Source: Nectonema munidae (lineage: Eukaryota > Nematomorpha > Nectonematoida > Nectonematidae). Taken from it: a stretch of DNA of 64,000 nt. The stretch is taken from assembly GCA_030549495.1 (NCBI GenBank), contig JAUIRK010001013.1, forward strand, positions 310,001-374,000, given 5' to 3'. Positions 56,101 to 61,870 of this stretch are shown one piece after another (within the stretch, counting starts at the first letter, position 1; every line of letters starts with the position of its first letter). The notes under the pieces were generated by a model. The model had not been told where the DNA came from, searched no databases, and worked only from the letters and a program-made list of their open reading frames with translations. Both the position numbers and the translations under genes were made by a program.

Positions 56101-57232
56101 CAAAATAGTTAACCTACTTACTTTGTGGGGAAACCGTTTAGCAGAAGCTTGGATCTGACTCATTTACATGTATTATATATCACATTATTATTATTATAAA
56201 TATAATAGATATATATTATTTCTAGCCATAGGTAGAAGCCTTCAAAAAGCCAGCAGTACCTTATGGTGGATTTTTGTGGGTTGGCTGAAATTACACAGGT
56301 TCATCGCTGCGTAATTTCGAATGTGTAACAAAATTCTACACTTTTCCCTGAGAATATTTGCTTTTATGGTAATACTCTCTGTTTAAACAATGCCTTGTTT
56401 TGAACTGAGAGATTATACTCATATAAAGATAGTATAATCTAGGGGCTAACAACAACAACAGTTTAAATTATGCCTAGCCAGAATTATTCAGGTATACAAT
56501 AAATAGATGACAAAAAGAAATCAGTTAGGATTGTCTACAACACAAGTGTGGTACGAATAAAGATAATGAAATGCTAAATAGCTACACTACCCCTCTGATC
56601 CCATTATAATAGCTAAATATCATTATAATAAGGAAATTTTTTATTTTGATTCTGCACTATTTGCTGGAATGGAAACTGCGTTTTTACAATTTGCTATAAA
56701 CTTCAAGTTTATTTCATCAAATAATGATCTATATATATATATCAAAAGATGCATCCGATAATACATAACATTATAACTAGTTAATATTCATATCAAGTTA
56801 TAATAAGATGCATCCTTCAATGTGATATCAGCTCTTCCGAAAACAAAACAGATAAACAATGTTTATCCAAATTTGTACTCTTAATAGATATGCCTCTCCA
56901 TGGTTTTAACGATTTCAAGGTCGCGTATATCAGTTCTATACTCATTTTTCCTGAATATATAACCATAATAAGCATTTCCCCTTTAAATAACCTTATTTGA
57001 CAGCAATTTTAGGTACACCATATAAAAACCTTCATGGTTACTCCGGCCCTGTAAGAGCATGCGGGAGTTGTAGGAAAAGTAATTTTATCTTGTGAACGTG
57101 TGTCGACTCTTTTATGTGAAGAAGATTGGAAAACTTACAACTTGGAAAATCGTGAAAATAAGCGAGATCTTCTTTGAAAGAAGCCAACTTTTCTTTAGAC
57201 GGAAAACGTACGTGCTTTTTTTTTACCGGCAT
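22388..57232 (-). CDS. PPP1R37: Protein phosphatase 1 regulatory subunit 37, full coding gene in 11 exons
   Basis: This is a PP1-binding leucine-rich repeat protein; vertebrate PPP1R37 docks and inhibits PP1. Exons on the minus strand are 57232-57139, 49319-49225, 40974-40926, 34137-34037, 33605-33486, 32439-32286, 30746-30601, 27735-27565, 25771-25627, 24299-24130 and 23194-22388. All phases fit. The total is 2052 bases, or 683 residues plus stop, close to the roughly 690 residues I recall for the human protein. Recalled landmarks in order: KHVRFPS (PP1 docking), EALEELFKRLRF, LEFYETANRV, ALQYLDL, ITELYLSGN, LNLSGNPI, LNLSHN, LNIRENQIGFSGL, and KSVCKRN after the repeats. Some splice sites are weak (49224, 25626, 24129). 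Introns total about 33 kb and are full of transposons. I am confident of the family, less so of each boundary. Confidence 0.88.
23195..24129 (-). other. PPP1R37 intron 10 with possible pogo MITE
   Basis: AT-rich. It contains the candidate at 23643-23803 and no other recognised feature. Confidence 0.5.
23643..23803. mobile_element. Possible pogo/Tigger-type MITE
   Basis: The right end, read on the minus strand, is GTGAAATCTCGAATATCCGAA, the usual Tigger-like wording. The left end (AAAACCTCAAGAATTCTAACA) is a weaker match. Words like GTTCGGA/TCCGAAC occur on both sides. Length about 160 bp. Confidence 0.38.
24130..24299 (-). CDS. PPP1R37: PPP1R37 exon 10 (last LRRs)
   Basis: Acceptor ATTTGGTTTAG ends at 24300. 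It encodes FIAIAEAMEANSSIKTLNI, RENQIGFSGLVAFSSALKFN and TLTSLLLDNKYIEETG. RENQI, GL.A.S.ALK.N and the L.LD block are strong PPP1R37 landmarks. The only donor in phase with exon 11 is GTTTGT at 24129, which is non-optimal. An open frame continues for 32 codons past it. Confidence 0.83.
24300..25626 (-). other. PPP1R37 intron 9, nothing recognised
   Basis: AT-rich. A minus-strand open frame at 25492-25190 has no recognisable homology. Confidence 0.5.
25627..25771 (-). CDS. PPP1R37: PPP1R37 exon 9 (LRR)
   Basis: Acceptor TACTTTAATAG ends at 25772. It encodes ESPSCMLTSLNLSHNCITNQ, then ALQELFLEKTLLSDE. The donor (GTTCTA at 25626) is weak but leaves phase 1, and the G joins GT of exon 10 to give the Gly expected in DEG. 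Confidence 0.82.
25772..27564 (-). other. PPP1R37 intron 8, nothing firm
   Basis: AT-rich. A phrase with TTTATCCGACTATCC at 26664 recalls Tigger-like ends (compare 53289) but no partner end was found. Confidence 0.5.
27565..27735 (-). CDS. PPP1R37: PPP1R37 exon 8 (LRR with a serine-rich insert)
   Basis: Acceptor TTGTTTCAATAG ends at 27736 and the donor is GTAAGA (27564). It has 57 codons: DAGLAIICNGIKFQIATL, a Ser-rich stretch (SSSQSSTHSFPGS), and the repeat GLKTLTLSSTQLSS. DAGLA continues the NPI-x repeat of exon 7, as in DSGLAYICEGL of vertebrates. The serine insert replaces a short basic loop. Confidence 0.87.
27975..28900 (-). mobile_element. LINE, 5'-truncated 3' part of pol, (ATT)n tail
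   Basis: From 28864 the minus strand encodes a Cys/His finger, PCGVCEKRVKRNSILCVHC and HKKCSNIKG, then VGGVEIEEVKHFCYLRDVLD. Across frame changes follow SSLVYGGQSWALKES, RLRWFGHVNR and a SERHLALGDEQNRDEW block. This order (finger, FCYLGD, YG.E.W, LRWFGH) is that of EN-RT LINEs in many invertebrates. The minus-strand 3' end is a run of ATT units (27976-27994), as in RTE-like elements. The catalytic RT core is missing by 5' truncation. Confidence 0.85.
29139..29200. repeat. G-run followed by C-run, likely consensus error
   Basis: About 17 G at 29139-29155, then about 15 C from 29184, separated by 28 bases. Unlike the 30%-GC surroundings. Confidence 0.7.
30601..30746 (-). CDS. PPP1R37: PPP1R37 exon 7 (LRR)
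   Basis: Acceptor CAACATCTTTAG ends at 30747 and donor GTAAGC starts at 30600. It encodes two repeats, SITELYLSGNSL and LLKSNFTLNLLNLSGNPIQ. The vertebrate protein has ELYLADNKL and LLKFNCSLQILDLRNN at this point (from memory). Phase 1 in, phase 0 out. Confidence 0.9.
30747..32285 (-). other. PPP1R37 intron 6
   Basis: Low-complexity A/T block at 30772-31080; the rest is unrecognised AT-rich sequence. Confidence 0.5.
30772..31080. repeat. A/T homopolymer mosaic
   Basis: About 300 bases made almost only of runs of A or T, some longer than 15. It lies just upstream of exon 7 on the minus strand. Either a genuine low-complexity tract or unreliable consensus from noisy reads. Confidence 0.8.
32286..32439 (-). 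CDS. PPP1R37: PPP1R37 exon 6 (LRR)
   Basis: Acceptor TCTGTTTAG ends at 32440 and the donor is GTAACC (32285). It encodes SVALQYLDLSFTNI, CQALRRTSSLKTLRLNSC, then a short NNFTLL tail. The LxxLxL spacing is of ribonuclease-inhibitor type. It ends one base into a Ser codon that exon 7 completes. Confidence 0.87.
32440..33485 (-). other. PPP1R37 intron 5, nothing recognised
   Basis: AT-rich. TCCTGACTCCGC and TCCGACTCCC words at 32580-32625 resemble those at 41195-41265, suggesting one more minor repeat family. Confidence 0.45.
33486..33605 (-). CDS. PPP1R37: PPP1R37 exon 5
   Basis: Acceptor ATCTCCATAG ends at 33606 and the donor is GTATA (33485). Exactly 40 codons: ASSSLFDSLEFYETANRV, then an NNIHT..W segment matching the vertebrate NKHIGTRGW block. 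Phase 0 at both ends. Confidence 0.87.
33606..34036 (-). other. PPP1R37 intron 4, nothing recognised
   Basis: About 430 bases of AT-rich intron with no repeat or motif that I can name. Confidence 0.5.
34037..34137 (-). CDS. PPP1R37: PPP1R37 exon 4 (first LRR)
   Basis: Acceptor CGACTTTTAAG ends at 34138 and the donor is GTATCC (34036). It encodes DEKLTFGQSEALEELFKRLR, then FVTVDLDSCLSDSE. EALEE[LV]FKRL is one of the best-conserved PPP1R37 blocks (family knowledge). Phase 1 in, phase 0 out. Confidence 0.88.
34526..34654. mobile_element. 130-bp TTAA-flanked MITE, copy 1
   Basis: Flanked by TTAA at 34522-34525 and 34655-34658. Ends CCCATTTAAGACCAA and, reverse-complemented, CCCATTTACGACCAA. Internal words CAGACGAT recur. 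It is an inverted copy of 53874-54003. TTAA duplications and C-rich ends point to the piggyBac superfamily. Confidence 0.85.
36122..36340 (+). repeat. 5' LTR of the Gypsy-type element
   Basis: Starts TGTGATGATCTG. It shares its whole length with 39566-39794, up to TTTTGTTTTCTCT. A polyadenylation-like AATAAA lies near its end (36303). Confidence 0.85.
39566..39794 (+). repeat. 3' LTR of the Gypsy-type element
   Basis: Begins TGTGATGATCTG like the 5' copy and carries a few extra bases in the middle. The exact outer end and the target duplication could not be fixed by eye. Confidence 0.85.
40012..40218. repeat. G/T/C/A homopolymer mosaic, likely poor consensus
   Basis: Alternating runs of G, T, C and A over 200 bases, ending in about 30 A. 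The 123-codon open frame across it (40014-40385) is an artefact. Confidence 0.8.
40926..40974 (-). CDS. PPP1R37: PPP1R37 exon 3 (49-base microexon)
   Basis: Acceptor CATTTTCGTAG ends at 40975 and the donor is GTAAAG (40925). It encodes ALPNGFEDRVASLVLK plus one base, phase 0 in and phase 1 out, exactly as its neighbours need. It fits the vertebrate stretch just before GEKLDY (LGHRLDCLDLK). It sits alone between a broken LTR element and a nested Penelope/hAT/Tigger cluster. Confidence 0.7.
42200..42336 (+). repeat. Left inverted repeat of the Penelope-like element
   Basis: ATGAAGATTAAACTTGGATC and the following 110 bases match the reverse complement of 48782-48912, including CTAAAACAGAAAAT and TTTCAAGATTACA. 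Confidence 0.85.
42948..46314. mobile_element. hAT transposon (3.37 kb) with 8-bp target duplication
   Basis: Ends CAGTGGGGGATCCAG and, on the other strand, CAGGGATGGACTGAG; imperfect TIRs sharing CAG-G--GGA---G. Flanks are AAGTTGAT (42940-42947) and AAGTTGAG (46315-46322), seven of eight matching. Both ends carry long G/C runs just inside the TIR (42976-43001 and 46263-46297). A minus-strand transposase gene fills the middle. The site lies inside the reverse-transcriptase region of the Penelope-like element. Confidence 0.9.
43038..45502 (-). pseudogene. hAT transposase (ZMYM1/DUF4371 type), broken
   Basis: Domains in order on the minus strand: N-terminal tail and a TTF-type zinc-finger region (45502-44960), the DUF4371 block RERLVPIIKTIILCGRLGIG (44860-44780), first catalytic motif FSVIADETTDSSHSEQLAI (44500-44440), second motif GYDGASSMAGHINGVQA (44300-44240), VHCSSHCLNLVLN (44210), and the C-terminal dimerisation block TCSAERAFSSLRILKNYLRN (43250-43190). 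Total about 800 residues. I count about five breaks: frame changes near 45130, 44940 and 44300, and in-frame stops near 44649 and 43687. Otherwise well preserved, so fairly young. It acts by cut-and-paste on the element's own TIRs. Confidence 0.9.
47221..48611. mobile_element. Tigger/pogo-type transposon, internal deletion derivative
   Basis: It begins CAGTGAGGAACCGTTATAAC, and its other end read on the minus strand is TGTAAAAAACCGCGCCAACG; both continue with AACGCGG and TATAACG words. TA flanks lie at 47219-47220 and 48612-48613. A minus-strand transposase remnant lies between. It is inserted just after the GIY-YIG region of the Penelope-like element and before its right inverted repeat. Confidence 0.8.
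47434..48315 (-). pseudogene. Tigger/pogo transposase, internally deleted
   Basis: Starts MSQRKGYSVDYTLNLIDRV at 48315 (CENP-B-type DNA-binding helix-turn-helix). Later frames give ITKGWLQRF, then SDQIYNAGETALFYR near 47820. The family motif is YNADETGL, so the first catalytic Asp is Gly here. Then DSTYALKSDKSRSSGYK and KDRCIFLLCCNQAGDH. The middle DDE region with the other two acids is missing. The end is FMLKQSLEWLETQEVK. Stops and frame changes are scattered; it cannot encode active enzyme. Confidence 0.85.
48782..48912 (-). repeat. Right inverted repeat of the Penelope-like element
   Basis: Reverse complement partner of 42200-42336, with a handful of differences. Confidence 0.85.
49092..49190. 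repeat. 50-bp tandem duplication next to PPP1R37 exon 2
   Basis: GAATTTTTAAACACTTAAAG begins at 49111 and 49161 with near-identical surroundings. Confidence 0.85.
49225..49319 (-). CDS. PPP1R37: PPP1R37 exon 2
   Basis: Acceptor GTGTTTAG ends at 49320. Two bases complete a Tyr codon from exon 1, then GEITSHDILLFYQNACEEMN. This matches the vertebrate segment that reads like VTVDEVIGAYKQACQKL. The exon ends after IEAQL at a weak donor (GTGGTG), phase 0. A two-copy 50-bp tandem duplication lies just inside the downstream intron (49092-49190). Confidence 0.75.
49815..50170 (+). mobile_element. Decayed LINE reverse transcriptase fragment
   Basis: Different plus-strand frames read SISKIFEK (near 49895) and AFDSIDHSISLNKFRLYGLS (near 50095). 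The KAFDSIDH motif and the spacing to it are those of jockey/CR1-type reverse transcriptases. Several frame changes; no ends found. Confidence 0.7.
53595..53870 (+). repeat. Unclassified dispersed repeat, copy B, cut by a MITE
   Basis: Matches blocks of 19800-20290 in the same order (GATCTATGAATTGAGAGGTA, GTCAACTATTCTAAGCAATC). It stops exactly where the TTAA MITE begins. Confidence 0.65.
53874..54003. mobile_element. 130-bp TTAA-flanked MITE, copy 2
   Basis: TTAA at 53870-53873 and 54004-54007. Ends CCCATTTACGACCAA and TTGGTCTTAAATGGG. About 95% identical by eye to the inverted copy at 34526-34654, so the two moved in the recent past. Confidence 0.87.
55692..56458 (+). mobile_element. 5'-truncated LINE with perfect 14-bp duplication
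   Basis: CAGTTTAAATTATG occurs at 55678-55691 and 56459-56472. Between them, plus-strand frames read REYLHKINPKTH, then CPVGNQHPHNTHHLFNCPYV, then LLTLWGNRLAEAW. This is the C-terminal zinc-knuckle-like end of jockey/I-type pol (HxLFxCP followed by LW...P). The 3' end is a short AAC/CAA repeat (56448-56460). The 400-bp 3' UTR follows the stop at 56158. All the hallmarks of target-primed reverse transcription are visible. Confidence 0.9.
57139..57232 (-). CDS. PPP1R37: PPP1R37 exon 1 (start codon and PP1 docking motif)
   Basis: ATG at 57232-57230 has A at -3. The protein begins MPVKKKHVRFPSKEKLASF. Residues 6-10 (KHVRF) fit the [K/R]-x-V-x-F PP1-docking consensus, and the following Pro-Ser matches the vertebrate N-terminus (RVTFPSDED in memory). 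The exon ends at donor GTAAGT (57138) in phase 1. It lies 7.8 kb from the next exon, so automatic gene finders would easily lose it. Confidence 0.82.
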
Positions 57233-57739
57233 CTTAGCTCAGTAAAATTTCTAAATAAGGATAGAATATGAAAATAATAACTGTTTGTAATTTTATATAG
57301 CAAAATTTGAATTGAAATATGGCAGTTTTAAAGGCATTTATGTGTTGATTAAGATACTTGTAAAACACCAAAGGAAAAAGGCAGTTGATAAAAGATCGTG
57401 AAAAGACCCCTTCTTTGACACAAACAGAGCATTTTAATGAGAAAGGTAATATTAAGATTGGCACGAAGAATATGAAAACTTTAAGAGGGTTTTGAATTTA
57501 GAAGTGGTAAAGATAAGATCGATAATTATTTTTTTCATTCAAGTGGCAGTGTAAGAGGAAAGGTAAAGTGAAATTTGATGAAATGTTCATCAGCAAAATG
57601 TGGTTTTCCCTTTAGCTGAAGACAAAATTAGATTTTAGGAATCATAATGCAGCTGTTAACTTTTTTGTACAATGATACAGGTGGACACACCAACTAAAGG
57701 AAAGAAGTGATGTTGAAAGTGATCCCTTCTTAAAAATGG

Positions 57740-57810
57740 TTCTAGGACGTTTCAACTAAAGGACATTTCAACCAAGGGTCAAATCAACCATAGGACATTT
57801 CAAACAAAGA
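57740..57810 (+). repeat. Short degenerate repeat GGACATTTCAACYAA
   Basis: Three to four loose copies of GGACRTTTCAAMYAAAGGA about 20 bases apart; related words recur at 60470-60500 (GGACACTTCAACTGAA). Confidence 0.55.
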
Positions 57811-59569
57811 ATATTTTTAAAAGAACAAGTGGTTAGCCCTTAAAAAAGATGGCAATAAAGAGGCACTCAACAAATACGATTTTGAAGCTTTAAAAGTTTA
57901 AAGTTTAAGGGAAATGCTTTGTAAAACCTAAAGCCTTTTAAAGTTTATTTCGTGCATAAAGAAACCCTAAAAATCCTGTTTAAAATGATGGCTTAAGCTA
58001 GAGATAAGAAGAAATCTTAAGAAAATATGCACTAAGTATGTAAAAATTAACATCTTTCGGTTTAGGGTTAGGAAAATACAGAATAAACGTCACTCAAAAA
58101 TTGTCACAGATACCTCATGCTTCTTATGTTTACAAGAGTCAGTACCAAAAATATAATTACTGTAGGAAAGCATCCAACCATATATAATTATTCTATATGC
58201 TTTGCTCATCATTTCTGTTGAAAATAACAGTATGAAAAGCAAGCCTTCTTTTTCTATGATGTACGAGTAAATTATGTTTTACTACATTTGTTTAAAACAC
58301 TGATAAACACTTTTTTGTTACATCGCTAATCATATCTTCGTACTTTATTTATTTCCTATCAGTCGAATCATCGAGCTTAACCATATGGGGCTGAACATCT
58401 TATAAGAACAGTATGAAATGAAGGATCAATAAGAGATTTCGTCGACAAAAAATCAAAATCTACTTTTCAAGAAACCCCAATTTCATCAATAAAAAAAAGA
58501 TTTCGTCGATAACTTTAAAACTTAAAATTTATACTTTGAATAAATTCATTATTGACATAATGCCTTGAATCTGTCAAACTTCTAAAAATTTTAAATATTT
58601 TAATATTACATTTATATTTTGAATAAATTTTTCTATTTTCTATATTGAATAAATTTGCTTTTATCGTGTATCGGCCTTTATGATCTTATTTTCATCATGT
58701 ATGCATCATTAGAGTATCCAATGAATCAGTAACAAGAACTACCTACTTAACAATATGACATGTATAGTTGTCTTTTTGATAATAATTCAAAGATAGACAA
58801 ATCTGATTAGCATACTTCATATAACATCTAAGAAATAAAATTAAATCCATATAATAAATTTTTTATAAATTCTTGTAAGAAGAGCGTATTAAATATAAAT
58901 AGCACCTTACTGAGACACTATGAAAAAATAAATTTTGAATATTGGGGCATAATAGAGACAGACGTGTGAGGGCTTGTGGCTCCTCGTGGCAAAAACCTGC
59001 ATACAAATAGCTTAGAAGGTCGTATCTCTTTACATTGCTTTGATTTCCAGGTCTGATTACATGTCTTGGGTTGGAAATCCAACTTAGACGATTTGCAATG
59101 ATTGCTACTTTGTAGAGTTAGTTTCTGAGTGAGTTGTCTGTAAACTATTCTTACTATCAAAACGAATAATTAATTTCCAAATTAAATACTTCGATCTTTA
59201 CGAATTGATGCAGTTAAATTATAAATTTTTATGTACCATAGGTTTCTAGGAAAATTAAAAACCCATCAACTAAAATTTCTCTTGTACCAAATTGGCTACA
59301 TATTTTGCTACCATACTTCGTGACATTTCCTAAAATTGATAGCTGCATCTTTTGATACCATTTTCATGGCAGTTGAATGACCTTTTCATGCATAAATCTG
59401 TCAGTCAAAATTAAAAGTTAAACTTTTTCAGCAAAATTCTGACAGTATCTCTAGTTAAGCTTATAACTTTGGTTCTATATTATATACTCGTTTGAAAATT
59501 TATAAATATATGCAGTTCTGAACACATAACACTTTATAGTTTAAATTTTTTCAAAATCATGGTTACTTT

Positions 59570-60400
59570 TTGGGAAATGTCAATCAAAATTTTGATTGAT
59601 GAGAAATATATCTAATAAAATATACCTTCAAATTTTACATGAAATATATTTTTTTATATCAAATGGGGCATACTAATTTTTAAATTGAAAATACCTATAA
59701 GTGTGTAACAAACTTGCGGTTTACTTCTAAAATCTGTCTCTGAAAACATTCATTCAAATTTTACATGGAATATACACATTATAACAATTCAACAATCGCA
59801 ATTTCATTTATAAATTATTTTTGCATTTAGAATTTGAAAATGCTAATCAATGTGAAACAAATTTGCGGTTTATTTCTAAAATCTGTCACCGAGAACATTA
59901 ATTAAAATTTTATATGAAATATACACCCTTTTATAAAAAAAAATCAACAATGCCTATTTCATTTATGGATTGTTTTTGCATTTAGAATTTGAAAATACTT
60001 AGAAGTGTGAAACAAAGTTGCGGTTTATTTCTAAAATCTGTCTTCGAGAACACTCATTCAAATTTTACATGAAATATACGCATTTTCATATCAAATCAAC
60101 AATGTCAATTTCATTTATAGATTGTTTTTGCATTTGGATTCAAAATTACCTATAATTGTAAAATAAATTTGTGGTTCACTTCTAAAAATTGTTCCCAAAA
60201 ACAAAATTTGAGGTTTACATCTAAAATCTGACTACGAGAACATTTATTCAAATTTTACATGAAATACACACATTTTTATAACAGATCAGCAATGCCAATT
60301 GCAATTATAGATTGTTTTTGGATTTAGAATTTGAAAATACTTGTAAGCGTGAATCAAATTTGCAAATCAGGTGTTTTACACATATGTACCCATTTTCAAG
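59570..60400 (+). repeat. Tandem array, about five units of 126-190 bp
   Basis: Landmark AATTTTACAT (or a one-base variant) at 59631, 59757, 59906, 60061 and 60251. Between them recur GCATTTAGAATTTGAAAAT, TTTGCGGTTTATTTCTAAA and ATCTGTC..CGAGAAC. Unit length varies by internal indels. No coding potential. Confidence 0.88.
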
Positions 60401-61387
60401 TAGGCTGAATCCAACAGTGATGTTTATTTTTTATAAAAATTAAACATACCTCTCAAAAAATGATTGACATAGGACACTTCAACTGAAATAAAGGACTTCA
60501 TGATTAAATAATTATACGTAGCTATATATGTAATTTATTTTGTCACAGAACAAATAGAATTATAAGTAGGCAAAACAAAATTGCATAAAAAGAAAATATA
60601 ACTGAAAATGATATAGAACTAAAAACGGTATTTTATACCGAATTCAATGAGGTGATTTTTTTAATGAAATTAATTATATACAAAACAAGGACTCTGTAGA
60701 GGCATATTTTGATGCGCATCATTTTATTTGAAGGAGAAAGACAGTTCGTTTATACGTTCATTCACTCTACAATATCTCGAAACAAGCTGAATCGGTCAAT
60801 TTAAATAAGTTTCGTGTTTGACCATTTTGAGAAAGTTTTATACGTATAATCAAACAATATACAAATGAACGAAGATGATAAAGTTGAAACATAATTTATT
60901 TATAATAAAAATTTTATCGTTTTTTTATATCTAATCATTTGGTTGTCGTATCGTTTCCCTAAAATAAAAAATATTTTGACCTAAACATGAGTTTTCTGCA
61001 TAAAATTTGTAATTTTATTTAATAATTGCTGGCTTAATACTCTATTTAATTAATGAGAGTAATTTAATATGGCAAGAGTATTAAATTTTATACTATAATA
61101 ATGAGTATCAAAATTGATATTCGTGCCTCATTGGAAATTTTGATACTGAAAAAATTTGTTTTATTATAGATTCCAAATAAAATCGAAACTTCAAAGAGAA
61201 ATAAATTCATTTGTGAAATGACTAAAAATTTGAATATAGTCTTTGGAGAATAGCATGAAAACAAATCATTAAAAAATCAGTACAATATATCTGACCGCAA
61301 ACATAACATGATTTTAAAAAAGTCACAAATTAATCAAAAATGTTAAAAAAAAAATTTTATAACTACTTAAATAAAGAGCTAATTTTT

Positions 61388-61870
61388 TCAGTTGGGCTGT
61401 CATATGTCAATCAATTTTTTAACCAGGTTTGATTGATTTTTAAAAAAATAAACGTGACCATTGTATTCAGCATACCTGAAAACGGGTCTATATAAATAGA
61501 AAACTTTATATAACCATTTAAACTAAAAGTCTCTTTTTTTAGTTGAGCTGTCATATATCAAACAATTTTTTGACAGGTTTGGTTGATTTTTTAAAAAAAA
61601 TAAATGTGACCATTGTGTTCAGCACACTTGAAAATGGGTACATATGTGTAAAAAAACTTTGTATAATCATTAAAACTAAAAGTTTCTTTTTTTAGTTGAG
61701 CTGTTAAATATCAATCAATTTTTGACAGGTTTGGTTGATTTTTTTTTAATAAACGTGGAGACACATGAAAATGGGTATATGATGTAAAAAGATTTGCATA
61801 CTCATTTAATCAAAAGTTTTTTTTTAGTTGAGGTAAATATAATAATTTTGACAAGTTTGATTGATTTAAA
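61388..61870 (+). repeat. Tandem array, four units of about 150 bp
   Basis: Landmark AGTTGRGCTGTCATATRTCA at 61390, 61541, 61694 and (shortened) 61826, followed each time by TTTGATTGATTTTTAAAAA-like sequence and CATTTAAACTAAAAGT. Units differ from those at 59570-60400. Confidence 0.88.

Larger units (their letters stand above)
49320..57138 (-). other. PPP1R37 intron 1
   Basis: Holds two LINE pieces, a TTAA MITE in a dispersed repeat, and several C-runs (50177, 54463). The stretch 50230-53590 is AT-rich with nothing recognised apart from Tigger-like words at 53285-53330. Confidence 0.55.

Noticed and set aside
58918-59160. 80-codon minus-strand open frame upstream of PPP1R37
   Set aside because: Composition is raised but nothing recognisable is encoded; an untranslated exon cannot be shown from sequence alone.
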